A stretch of 64,000 nucleotides of DNA from Streptomyces sp. man185 (GTDB lineage: Bacteria; Actinomycetota; Actinomycetes; Streptomycetales; Streptomycetaceae). This document shows positions 25,050-33,565 of the stretch, piece by piece. Position numbers and translations under genes: made by a program. The DNA is taken from the NCBI GenBank assembly GCA_002551355.1, contig NTHE01000002.1, positions 124,001 to 188,000 of the forward strand, in the 5' to 3' direction. Within the stretch, counting starts at the first letter, position 1. Each line of letters starts with the position of its first letter. The notes beneath the pieces are model-generated. The model saw only the letters and a program-made list of their open reading frames with translations. It was not told the DNA's origin and ran no database searches.

Positions 25050-26312
25050 ATGTCCGATGCTGCAAGGCCCGGTCCGATCCGGGGCCGCCGGATTCTGGTG
25101 GTTTCGACCAACTACGCTCCGGAACTCACGGGCATAGGCCCCTACGCCGCTCAACTGGCGGAGCACTGGGCCGCGTCCGGCGCCCGTGTCCGGGCGCTCA
25201 CCGGCATGCCGCACTATCCCTCCTGGCGACTGGAGGAGAGCTACCGGGGCGTGTGGCGGACGGTGGAGATACGCGGCGGCGTCGGCGTGCACCGACGCAG
25301 ACACTATGTGCCACCTCGTCAGACTGCTCTGAGGCGTGCCGCGTTCGAGGCCAGCGTGCTCGCCACCGGACTGGTCGCACCGCCGCCCGGCCGCCCCGAC
25401 GTCGTGATCTCCCAGATGCCCAGTCTCGCCGGCGGGGTCATCGGAGCGCGCCTCGCCCGACGCCACCGCGTGCCGTATCTCCCCGTCGTCCAAGACCTGA
25501 TGGGCGCCGCCGCCGCGCAGAGCGGCATCCGGGGCGGGGGCCGGGCCGCCGCCGTCGCGGCGGCCGCGGAGCGGTACGCGCTGCGCGGGGCCGCCCTCGT
25601 CGGTGTCATCCACGAGAGCTTCGTCCCCGGCGTCACCGCCCTCGGGGTGGACCCCGGCCGCATCCGCCTCGTTCCCAACTGGACCCATGTGCAAGGGCCC
25701 ACCGCCGACCGGGCCGCGACCCGGGCACGTCTCGGCTGGCCCGAGGGCACCCCGGTCCTCCTGCACTCCGGCAACATGGGCCTCAAGCAGGGTCTGGAGG
25801 TGCTCATCGACACCGCCCGCCTCGCCCCCGACGCCCGCGTCGTCCTGATGGGCGACGGCAACCAGCGCGACGCCCTGCGCGCCCGCGCCGAGGGGCTGGC
25901 CAACGTGGAGTTCCTGGAGCCCGCGGAGGCCGGGGAGTTCACCGACGTCCTCGCCGCCGCCGACGCCCTCGCGGTCACCCAGCGCGCCTCGGTCCTCGAC
26001 ATGAGCGTCCCCTCCAAGCTCACCTCCTACTTCACCTCCTCACGTCCCGTGATCGCCTCCGTCGCCGACGAGGGCGGCACGGCCGACGAGGTCCGCCGCT
26101 CGGGCGCCGGAGTCCTCGTCGCTCCCGAGGACCCGCCCGCCCTCCTCGAAGCGTTGCGGAAACTGACCGCCGACCCGGCCGCCGCCGATGCGCTCGGCGC
26201 CGAGGGACCGCGCTACGTGGCCCGCCATCTGAGCCGCGAGGCGGGCCTCGCCCGCTTCGACGACCTGCTCGCCGAGGTCCTGCCGGACGCGCAAGGGAGC
26301 CCCCGCCGATGA
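25050..26312 (+). CDS. WcaI/WbuB-like glycosyltransferase (GT4)
   Basis: 420 aa GT-B glycosyltransferase. VVSTNYAPELTGIGPYAAQLAEHW is the N-terminal Rossmann opening of the colanic acid WcaI group. A donor-binding C-terminal domain contains LLHSGNMGLKQGLEVLIDTA and DMSVPSKLTSYFTSSRPVIAS. It adds a sugar during assembly of an exopolysaccharide repeat unit at the membrane. ATG 25050 is chosen (GGGGGAAGG about 11 nt upstream); the longer N-terminus is not conserved. It is the first gene of a coupled trio with the Wzz-like and Wzx-like genes. Confidence 0.88.
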   Translation: MSDAARPGPIRGRRILVVSTNYAPELTGIGPYAAQLAEHWAASGARVRALTGMPHYPSWRLEESYRGVWRTVEIRGGVGVHRRRHYVPPRQTALRRAAFEASVLATGLVAPPPGRPDVVISQMPSLAGGVIGARLARRHRVPYLPVVQDLMGAAAAQSGIRGGGRAAAVAAAAERYALRGAALVGVIHESFVPGVTALGVDPGRIRLVPNWTHVQGPTADRAATRARLGWPEGTPVLLHSGNMGLKQGLEVLIDTARLAPDARVVLMGDGNQRDALRARAEGLANVEFLEPAEAGEFTDVLAAADALAVTQRASVLDMSVPSKLTSYFTSSRPVIASVADEGGTADEVRRSGAGVLVAPEDPPALLEALRKLTADPAAADALGAEGPRYVARHLSREAGLARFDDLLAEVLPDAQGSPRR

Positions 26313-27994
26313 CGCCACAGCACCGCGCCCCGGACGACCACGACGAGCCGGCCCTCCTGCGCGATCAGTTCCGCCAACTCCTGCGCTACCGATCGCTGCT
26401 GGCCGTCGGCGTCGTCGTCGGCCTGCTCGGCGGCGGCTACCTCGCGCTCGGCGGCGAGGACACCTACACCGCCACCGGCGAGGTGCTCGTCCGCTCCGCG
26501 ATCTCCGACCCCTTCGCCGCTGGATCCACCGCCGACAAGGGCATCAACATCGGCTCCGAACGCCAGACCGCGATCAGCGACACCGTGGGCACCCTGGCGG
26601 CGGGCACCCTCCTGAAGGAGGGTGACGACGTCACCGCCCGCAAGCTCCTCGCCGGACTCCAGGTCACCAACCCGCCCAACACCCTCACTCTGCGGTTCTC
26701 CTACACCGGCGCCACCCCCGAACAGTCCCGGGCCCGCGCCGAAGCCCTCGCCGAGGCCTATCTGGCCCACCGCAAGGCACGCACCGAGGAGAGCATCGAG
26801 AACATGGCGGGCGGCTACCGCGCCCAGCTGAAGCCGCTGGAGGAGAAACGCGACCAGCTGGAGGAACAGGCCGGAGTCGGAGCGGCCGACGACGTCACCA
26901 GCGCCCGCGCCAACATCATCGTCTCCATCTCCGAGCTGAGCAGGAAGATCTCCGAGCTGGGGGCCCTGGACACCACCCCCGGCTACCTCAACAAGAAGCC
27001 CGTCGCCCCCACCGCGCCCACCGGTCCGGGACTGCCCCTGCTCCTCGGGCTCGGCGGCGTCGTCGGCCTCGCGCTGGGGCTGCTGCTCTCCTGGGTGCGC
27101 CTCGTCTTCGACCCGGCCGTACGCTCCACCCGCGAGCTCGTCCACTCGCTCGGCGCACCCCTGCTCGGCACCCTGCCCCGGGAACGCGCCGCGGGCAGTC
27201 TGCTCGCCATCGGCGGGGGAAGCTCCCGGCTGGCGGAGGAGTACCGAGCCGTCGCTTTCCGGCTCGCCTACGACCCGTCGTTCGCCGAGAGCCGCCGCCT
27301 GCTGGTCACCGCCCCGCGCGGCGACAGCACGGCAGCCGCCGCCGCTGCCGCCAACCTGGCCGCCGCCTTCGCCGAGATGGGCCGCGACGTCCTGCTCGTC
27401 GAGGCCGACCTGCGCACCCCCTCCCTCGCCCTCGACCTGGGCTCCGCCGGCCATGAGGTGCGCCCGCCCCGCTGGGCCGCCGAGGAGGGCGACGGCAGCT
27501 GGCCCAACGGCGGCCGCACCAATGTGGACGTGCCCGGCTCCGGGGCCTTCGCGCTGATCCCCGGGACCACCGTCGACAACGTCCCGCGCGCCCTGACCTC
27601 CCCGCCCGTCGGCCGCATCGTCGCCGAGGCCGACCGGAGCGGCAACGTCGTCATCGTCCTCGCCCCGCCCGTCCTCTCCTACGCGGACGCGGTCGCCCTC
27701 GTCGACCGGGTGGAGGGCGTCATGATCGTCTGCGACCCGCGCGAGGTGCACCGCAGCGACCTGGAACGCATCCGCGAGATCATCGGCGCCTCCGGCGGCT
27801 CCGTCCTCGGCGCCCTGCTCCACCCGGCCCGGGGGCGGCTGCGCCGCGCCGATCGACGGGCGAGGCCGACCCGACGCCGGGGCGGTGGCGGCGGGCCCAC
27901 CTCCACCGCCGAGCCGGACGCTCCCGAGATCACCGGCGATCCCACCGAGACCCTCGGCCTGCGCTCCTTCACCCTGCCGGCCGCCCGCCGGTGA
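26309..27994 (+). CDS. Wzz-type chain-length protein fused to a degenerate tyrosine-kinase domain
   Basis: 561 aa. An N-terminal Wzz part has TM1 (LLAVGVVVGLLGGGYLAL, residues ~30-47) and TM2 (LPLLLGLGGVVGLALGLLL, ~245), with a coiled-coil region between (EEKRDQLEEQ). A BY-kinase-like domain follows from ~285. Its P-loop reads TAPRGDSTAA: the Walker A lysine is missing. The Walker A' VEADLRTP is kept, but the Walker B aspartate is replaced (VIVLAPP). No tyrosine cluster is seen at the C-terminus. It probably sets polymer length as a non-catalytic scaffold. It overlaps its neighbours by 4 nt at each end. Confidence 0.85.
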   Translation: MTPQHRAPDDHDEPALLRDQFRQLLRYRSLLAVGVVVGLLGGGYLALGGEDTYTATGEVLVRSAISDPFAAGSTADKGINIGSERQTAISDTVGTLAAGTLLKEGDDVTARKLLAGLQVTNPPNTLTLRFSYTGATPEQSRARAEALAEAYLAHRKARTEESIENMAGGYRAQLKPLEEKRDQLEEQAGVGAADDVTSARANIIVSISELSRKISELGALDTTPGYLNKKPVAPTAPTGPGLPLLLGLGGVVGLALGLLLSWVRLVFDPAVRSTRELVHSLGAPLLGTLPRERAAGSLLAIGGGSSRLAEEYRAVAFRLAYDPSFAESRRLLVTAPRGDSTAAAAAAANLAAAFAEMGRDVLLVEADLRTPSLALDLGSAGHEVRPPRWAAEEGDGSWPNGGRTNVDVPGSGAFALIPGTTVDNVPRALTSPPVGRIVAEADRSGNVVIVLAPPVLSYADAVALVDRVEGVMIVCDPREVHRSDLERIREIIGASGGSVLGALLHPARGRLRRADRRARPTRRRGGGGGPTSTAEPDAPEITGDPTETLGLRSFTLPAARR

Positions 27995-29235
27995 GAGCCC
28001 GCACCGCCGTCCTCTGTTCGGTCGCTGACCAGGGCGTGGCGGCGCTCACCAACATCCTGGTGCTCCTTGCCGCCGCCCGGCTCTCCACGCTCGCCGACTT
28101 CGCCCGCTTCTCCGCGGTCTACCTGGTCTTCACCGTGCTCCTCGGCGTCTCGGGGGCGTACACCGGGCAGCCCCTCGTCCTCAAGCGCGGCCCGGGGGAG
28201 GAGACCCGGGGCGCCTGCCGGTCCGCCGTGACCTTCACGGTCCTCGCCGCCGCCGTGCTCGGCGCGCTGCTCGCGGCCGTCTGCGTCCTCCTCCCCGGCG
28301 ACACCGCCCGCGCCCTGCTGGTGCTGGGCCTCGTCCTGCCGGTGGTGCTGGGGCAGGACGCCGTACGGTATGCCTTCTCCACCCTCCAACAGCCCCATCT
28401 CGCCCTGACCGGGGACCTGTTGCGGCTCGGCTGTGTGCTCGGGGCGCTCTCCGTACAGGACTACGGGGCGACCCCGGCGCGCCTGATCGCCGTCTGGGGC
28501 CTGTCCGCCCTGCCCGCGCTCCTGCTGTCCGCCGCCCTCCTCCACCGCGCCACCGCCGGACCCCCGCTGCGGCTGCGCCCGCTGCTGCGGCGCGGCCACC
28601 TCGGGCAGCGCTTCACCGTCGAGTTCGGCGTGGGCAACGCGACCGGCCAACTGTCCGTCCTCGGCCTCGGCGCGGTCGGCAACCCCCTCCTGGTCGGGGC
28701 GCTGCGCGGGGCGACCACCCTGTTCGGGCCGCTCAACGTGCTCTACACCTCCGCCACGTCCTTCGGCCCCCCGCTGCTCGGCCGCATCGGCGACGAGCGC
28801 CGCCGGATCCGGGCCACCGCCGCGCTCGCCGCCGTCCTCGCGGCGACCGCCGCGCTCTGGGCCACCGTGCTCGCCCTGCTGCCCGAGCGCGCCGGACGCG
28901 AACTGCTCGGCGACACCTGGCCCACGGCCGCCGCCCTGCTGCCCGCCACCGGCAGCCAGTACGCGGCGATGGCCGTCGGCACCTGCGGGCTGCTCGCCCT
29001 GCGCATGCTCGACCCGCGCACCACGCTCTCCATCCAGGTCGTCTTCTCGCTCACCGCCGTGGCCTTCCTCGCGGGCGGTTACGTCGTCGGGGGCGTCCAG
29101 GGCGCCGCCTGGGGACTGTTCCTGGGATCGCTCTGCAAGGCGGTCGCCACGTGGGTCAGGGTGGCCCGGCTGCGCCGCCGTACCCGGGCCGCCGACGGGG
29201 GCGTCAGCGCCGGCGCTCTCTCCGCCGCTCCCTGA
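27991..29235 (+). CDS. Wzx-like polysaccharide flippase (MOP superfamily)
   Basis: 414 aa, about 12 hydrophobic segments and little else. SVADQGVAALTNILVLLAAARLS at the N-terminus and VLGQDAVRYAFSTLQQP in the middle resemble actinomycete O-antigen/teichoic-acid flippases. It would move the lipid-linked repeat unit across the membrane. GTG 27991 overlaps the Wzz-like stop. Its last 32 nt overlap the convergent polymerase gene. Confidence 0.78.
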   Translation: MRARTAVLCSVADQGVAALTNILVLLAAARLSTLADFARFSAVYLVFTVLLGVSGAYTGQPLVLKRGPGEETRGACRSAVTFTVLAAAVLGALLAAVCVLLPGDTARALLVLGLVLPVVLGQDAVRYAFSTLQQPHLALTGDLLRLGCVLGALSVQDYGATPARLIAVWGLSALPALLLSAALLHRATAGPPLRLRPLLRRGHLGQRFTVEFGVGNATGQLSVLGLGAVGNPLLVGALRGATTLFGPLNVLYTSATSFGPPLLGRIGDERRRIRATAALAAVLAATAALWATVLALLPERAGRELLGDTWPTAAALLPATGSQYAAMAVGTCGLLALRMLDPRTTLSIQVVFSLTAVAFLAGGYVVGGVQGAAWGLFLGSLCKAVATWVRVARLRRRTRAADGGVSAGALSAAP

Positions 29236-30709
29236 ACGTGGCTATCGCCAGCAGGCACAGCGCGGCGATGGCCAGCTTCCCCGCCGCCTGGAGGAGCGGG
29301 CCGCGCAGCAGGATGAAGGTGTATCCGGCGATCAGCGGCGCGGCGATGGCCAGCACACTTGCGGGGCCGGGCCCCGCCCGGGTGACGGCCAGGGCGTAGC
29401 GGCGGTCGGTGCGGGCCGACGCGTAGCCGATCAGCGCGAGGCCGCCCATCATGCCGGTCGCGCCGAAGTCGACCCAGAACTCGGTCCACATCGGGGCCGA
29501 GAGGTTGGTCATCCGCAGTCCCATCCACTGCCCGACCCGGACCCCGGTGTCCTCCGGCTTCCCGCTCCACACCGCGCGCGGCACGAAGAACAGCGCGGAG
29601 CCCGTCAGCTGGCGGCCGTAGGTGTGGCCGCGGGTGTCGACCCACGAGATGGTGTTGGCGAACATCACCATCTGGTCGTAGTCCTTGGTCACCAGCGGAT
29701 CGAAGACCGATGCCGACTGCACGGCCCGCTGCCCTCCCTCCTCGTACCGGAATTTGTCCGCGTACGGGAACAGCACCAGCGCCCCCACCACTCCCGTCGT
29801 CAGCACCGTCCGGTAGACCGCCGCGCTGCTCGGGAACGCGGCGAACACGAACGCCACCACCACCGTCAGGAACCAGTAACGAGCGTTGGAGATCGGATTG
29901 TTCACCAGGAGGTTCAGCCCCGACAGCGCCACCCACACCAGCACCGTCGAGGGTCTGCGCCGGGCCCGGTAGGAGGTCGCCAGCCGGCGGGTGTAGAAGA
30001 GCAGCGCCAGCAGCGCCGGGACCTGGCCGAAGCCCTTGACGAACGCCGAGCCCACGTTGGAACCCTCCGCGGCGACGCCGCTCGCCGCGACCGTCTCGTT
30101 GATCTCCTGACGACTGGAGAAGAAGACCGCGGGCCCGCCCAGCTTCAGCACGTAGAACGCGCTCGCCGCGAACGCCAGCAGCACCAGCAGCCGCAGCCGC
30201 AGCGGGTGCGCCACGGCGGGCCCGCCGCCCGAGGCCCGCGCGGAGGGGGTACGGCGGCGCAGCGGGCGCCGGGAGGCCAGCAGCGCTCCCAGGTCGTAGG
30301 CGGCACACCCCACCAGGACCATCGCGATGGCGGTGACGAGGTCCTGGCGCGGCCCCACCATCGGTGTCGGCGTCTGCCCGATCACCACCTGGGCGAACGG
30401 CGCCACGCCCATCGCGATGTACACGAACATCCAGAAGACGCCCTGGAGCAGCCGACGCCGGGTGGAGAGGATCATGGTCGCCAGCCGGGCTCCCGCGTAG
30501 CAGGTCAGCACCAACTGGAGCCAGTACGCGGTGTCCCGCACCCCGGAGCCGGGCTGGGCGGCGATCACCGCGGGCAGGAAGCAGACCAGGCCCAGGATGA
30601 GCGGTACGGACACGGCCCGCGACAGCATCGACCAGACGATCGGCCGCTCGGGCACGTCGGAGACGGGCCCCCGGGCCGGCGTTGGCGCCGACGTGTGCAC
30701 CGACGTCAT
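29204..30709 (-). CDS. Wzy-like O-antigen polymerase
   Basis: 501 aa membrane protein with about 12 TM segments and a long extracytoplasmic stretch (residues ~310-400: FRYEEGGQRAVQSASVFDPLV, TYGRQLTGSALFFVPRAVW). This layout, with periplasmic Arg-rich loops, is that of Wzy/EpsG-type polymerases that join repeat units. ATG 30709 follows GGGGGGGCGC. It overlaps the flippase gene 3' end by 32 nt and diverges from the glycosyltransferase at 30818. Family sequence identity is always low, so the call rests on topology and context. Confidence 0.75.
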   Translation of the reverse strand: MTSVHTSAPTPARGPVSDVPERPIVWSMLSRAVSVPLILGLVCFLPAVIAAQPGSGVRDTAYWLQLVLTCYAGARLATMILSTRRRLLQGVFWMFVYIAMGVAPFAQVVIGQTPTPMVGPRQDLVTAIAMVLVGCAAYDLGALLASRRPLRRRTPSARASGGGPAVAHPLRLRLLVLLAFAASAFYVLKLGGPAVFFSSRQEINETVAASGVAAEGSNVGSAFVKGFGQVPALLALLFYTRRLATSYRARRRPSTVLVWVALSGLNLLVNNPISNARYWFLTVVVAFVFAAFPSSAAVYRTVLTTGVVGALVLFPYADKFRYEEGGQRAVQSASVFDPLVTKDYDQMVMFANTISWVDTRGHTYGRQLTGSALFFVPRAVWSGKPEDTGVRVGQWMGLRMTNLSAPMWTEFWVDFGATGMMGGLALIGYASARTDRRYALAVTRAGPGPASVLAIAAPLIAGYTFILLRGPLLQAAGKLAIAALCLLAIATFRERRRERRR

Positions 30710-30817
30710 GCGCCCCCCCGGGATCAGTGAACCGCTGAACACTCTAACGAATCAGCCCACTTGAGGGGGGCCGATGACTACGCTGTGAACATGTGGCCAT
30801 AGTCGAGGGGAACTCTG

Positions 30818-31981
30818 GTGAAAATCCTGCACGTTGTCACGCTCCACACCCCGGATCACGCCTTCGGCGGTCCGACCCGGGTGGCGTTCAACCTCTCCAA
30901 GGTCCAGCGGGCGCACGGCGACGACGCCCGCGTCATGGCCCTCGGCGACGGCTTCCCCGACGGCGAACTGCCCAGCCGGGTGGAGGGGGTTCCGGTCCAC
31001 CTCTTCCAAGCGCGGCACCTCCTGCCGATGTTCGAGGTCAGCGGCATCACCTCCGCCGGGCTGCTGCGCACCGCCCGGCGCATGATGCGCGGCGCCGACC
31101 TCGTCCACGTCCATCTGATGCGGGACCTGGTGACCCTGCCCGCGGCGCTCCTCGCGCTCGCGACCCGTACGCCGCTGGTCGTCCAGACCCACGGCATGAT
31201 CGACCCCACCGAGAAGAAGGTCGCCCAGCTCACCGACCTCCTCGGGGTCCGCAAGGTGCTGCGGGAGGCGGACGCCGTCCTGCACCTGACCGAGATGGAG
31301 CGGCTCGACGTGAACGCCGTCGCCGCCCCCGTCCCGCTCACCCGCACCGTACGGCTGGTCAACGGGGTACGCCCGCAGGAGCGCAAGCCCGCTCGTGAAC
31401 CCGGCCGCCCGCCCACCGTGCTGTACCTGGCCCGGATCCAGGAGCGCAAGCGGCCCGAGGACTTCGTCGCCGCGATGCCGCACGTCCTCGCCCGCCACCC
31501 GGACGCCCGCTTCGTGCTGGCCGGGCCCGACACCGGCGCGCTGTCCGGCACGCTCGCGCTGGCCCGGAAGCTGGGGGTGGCCGCATCGCTCGACCATGTG
31601 GGGCCGTTGGAGCACGACGAGGTCCTGGCCGCCGACCGTGAGGCCGATGTGTATGTGCTGCCCGCGATCGAGGAGCCGTTCCCGGTCTCGGTGCTGGAGG
31701 CGATGTCGGTCGGCACCCCGGTCGTCATCACCCGCACCTGTGGACAGGCCCCCGATGTGGCGGCGGCGGGCTCGGGCCGGGTCATCGACAGCCGGGTCGG
31801 CGAGGACGCGGCCAACGCCCGCAGGGTCGCCGACGCGATCCTGGAGCTGCTGGAGCCGGAGGCAGCCGAGCAGGCGGGCAAGGCCGCCTGGGAGCTGGTG
31901 AACGAGCAGTTCACCATCGAGGCCGTCACCGCCACCCTCCGGCGGACCTACGAGGACGTGGTCCGCCGGAGGCGAGGGTGA
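30818..31981 (+). CDS. GT4 glycosyltransferase
   Basis: 387 aa GT-B enzyme. The N-terminal part has FGGPTRVAFNLSKVQRAHG, the C-terminal domain VLYLARIQERKRPEDFVAAM and the donor-site PAIEEPFPVSVLEAMSVGTP (E-x7-E motif). It acts on nucleotide-sugar donors in repeat-unit assembly. GTG 30818 is preceded by CGAGGGG. It stands alone on its strand and ends 12 nt from the convergent GT2 gene. The sugar added cannot be read from sequence; GDP-fucose is one candidate because gmd and fcl lie nearby. Confidence 0.87.
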   Translation: MKILHVVTLHTPDHAFGGPTRVAFNLSKVQRAHGDDARVMALGDGFPDGELPSRVEGVPVHLFQARHLLPMFEVSGITSAGLLRTARRMMRGADLVHVHLMRDLVTLPAALLALATRTPLVVQTHGMIDPTEKKVAQLTDLLGVRKVLREADAVLHLTEMERLDVNAVAAPVPLTRTVRLVNGVRPQERKPAREPGRPPTVLYLARIQERKRPEDFVAAMPHVLARHPDARFVLAGPDTGALSGTLALARKLGVAASLDHVGPLEHDEVLAADREADVYVLPAIEEPFPVSVLEAMSVGTPVVITRTCGQAPDVAAAGSGRVIDSRVGEDAANARRVADAILELLEPEAAEQAGKAAWELVNEQFTIEAVTATLRRTYEDVVRRRRG

Positions 31982-31993
31982 CCGGCGGGCCTG

Positions 31994-32833
31994 TCAACGT
32001 AGCGGCATCTCACGGGACTTGAGTGCGATCTGCCAGCGGTAGAAGCTCATCGCCAGGGCGAAGTCGAAGCCCGCCCGGCCGTCCAGGAAGCCCCGCCGGT
32101 AGAGGTACATGTAGGCGAAGGACACCACCGGCTTGAACGGTGCCTTGTGGAACAACTGCCCCTGTCGGGACTTGACCTGGCGCACCTGCTCCTTCACCTG
32201 GGGGTGGTGCTCCAGCCAGGCCTCCCAGTCCGAGTAGCGGTTGTGCCGCTCGAACCAGGCGGTCACCGGGTCGAGGTCCTGGTGCTCGATGGGGTGGGTG
32301 AGTGTTCCCACCGTCGCCGCGACCGGCTGGTAGTGCCCCTCGACCTCCCCGATGCCCGGGGCGTCCAGGTCCCCGACCTCGGGGTAGAAGGAGCGGGTGC
32401 GGTCGGTCAACGACCTTTTGCGGATGGTGTATCCGTGCCGCAGCCGCTTCCCGGAGAACCAGTAGCCGAGCGGGATGTCGTACGCCGCAGGCTTCGGCGC
32501 CGCCGGGTTCCGGAAGGTCTCCCGCAGCTCGGCCAGCAGCCCGGGGCTGAGCCGCTCGTCGCCGTCCAGGAGCAGGATCCAGTCCAGATCGGTGCGGACG
32601 TTCTCCAGGCACCACTGCTTCTTGCGCGGGTGGCCCCCGTCCCAGGTGTACGTGACCACCTCGGCCCCGCACTCCTCGGCGATCTTGACGGTGTCGTCGG
32701 TGCTGTGGGAGTCCACCACGACGACGGCCTCGAAGTGGCCGAGCACCGATTTCACCGCCTCCGCGATGTTCAGCCCCTCGTTCTTCGTGGGGATCGCCAC
32801 GGCTATCGGGAGTTTCGGCGTACCTGCGGTCAT
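31994..32833 (-). CDS. GT2 glycosyltransferase (WaaE-like)
   Basis: 279 aa GT-A enzyme. IPTKNEGLNIAEAVKSVL opens the nucleotide-binding fold, and ILLLDGDERLSP carries the DxD-type motif. The C-terminal part (GYWFSGKRLRHG, EHQDLDPVTAWFERHNRYSDWEA) resembles the WaaE/KdtX group of glucosyltransferases. It is the third gene of a minus-strand operon after the propeller/LamG protein and the lipoprotein; its ATG overlaps the lipoprotein stop by 4 nt. The substrate is unknown. Confidence 0.87.
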   Translation of the reverse strand: MTAGTPKLPIAVAIPTKNEGLNIAEAVKSVLGHFEAVVVVDSHSTDDTVKIAEECGAEVVTYTWDGGHPRKKQWCLENVRTDLDWILLLDGDERLSPGLLAELRETFRNPAAPKPAAYDIPLGYWFSGKRLRHGYTIRKRSLTDRTRSFYPEVGDLDAPGIGEVEGHYQPVAATVGTLTHPIEHQDLDPVTAWFERHNRYSDWEAWLEHHPQVKEQVRQVKSRQGQLFHKAPFKPVVSFAYMYLYRRGFLDGRAGFDFALAMSFYRWQIALKSREMPLR

Positions 32834-33561
32834 CCCTTGGCTCCTTCGGGCAGCCAGGCGTAGCAGCCTGTGGAGGTGAATGTGCGAGCGGAATCGGGGA
32901 TGGTGATCTTCCGGGACTTCCCGGTGCCGGAAGAGCCCCGGCTCAGCTCCTTGCCCCCGGCCCCGGTGATCTGCCAGGAGCAGTCAGCGGTGGGCGAGGC
33001 CGAGCGGTACACGCCCGGCCGGAGCTTCTTCCCGGTGTGGGCGCCGTCCGGGTAGGCGTACGCCGCCTCGTCCACCAGGTCCTGGTGCTGGGGGCAGAGC
33101 CCGGCGACGGCGTCCGCGGCGTCCGGGATCTCGTCCGTGGCGATGGCGCCGACGGCGGTGTCCCGGTCGGCCCTGACCAGATAGCGGAGCTTGTCGCAGG
33201 TCTCCTGGCCGGTCTCGAGCACGGCGGCCGGGTCCATGCCCTTGGGCACCCGGTCGGCCAGGTACTCCTTCTGCTTCTTCGTGAAGGTCCCGGTGGCCGG
33301 GGCGATCTCGTCGGGCGGTGTCCTGGGGCCCGTGGCGGCGGGATCGGACGGGTCGGCGCGCGAAGTCTCCTCCGCCTCCTTGGGCTCATGCGGTTTCTCG
33401 GTGGGTGTGCCGGCGGACGGGCCGGGGACGGCGGGCCCGGAGGCCGCGGGGCGCTGGGCGCCCGCGGCCTCCGGGTCGTTCCCGTCCGCGGACGAGCCGC
33501 AGGCGGCCAGCGCCGCCGCCGTCAGGACGGCGGCGGCGCAGGCCAGGAACGGATTCCTCAT
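32830..33561 (-). CDS. Secreted lipoprotein of unknown function
   Basis: 243 aa. A signal peptide with lipobox LAAC (Cys at residue 21) is followed by a ~65-residue Pro/Ala/Glu linker. Then comes a helical region with two cysteines (TCDKLRYLV and AGLCPQHQDLV) and a C-terminal beta-type segment (LRPGVYRSASPTADCSWQITG ... TGCYAWLPEG) with a second cysteine pair. The C-terminal segment looks like the short repeated beta domain found in other Streptomyces lipoproteins. It sits between the LamG protein (4-nt gap) and a GT2 gene (overlap), so it likely serves the cell surface or exopolysaccharide. Confidence 0.82.
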   Translation of the reverse strand: MRNPFLACAAAVLTAAALAACGSSADGNDPEAAGAQRPAASGPAVPGPSAGTPTEKPHEPKEAEETSRADPSDPAATGPRTPPDEIAPATGTFTKKQKEYLADRVPKGMDPAAVLETGQETCDKLRYLVRADRDTAVGAIATDEIPDAADAVAGLCPQHQDLVDEAAYAYPDGAHTGKKLRPGVYRSASPTADCSWQITGAGGKELSRGSSGTGKSRKITIPDSARTFTSTGCYAWLPEGAKG

Positions 33562-33565
33562 GAGA

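Noticed and set aside
25010..27994. 994-aa apparent fusion of glycosyltransferase and Wzz protein
   Set aside because: The first ~430 residues are a wrong-frame reading of the glycosyltransferase gene; the Wzz gene starts at 26309.
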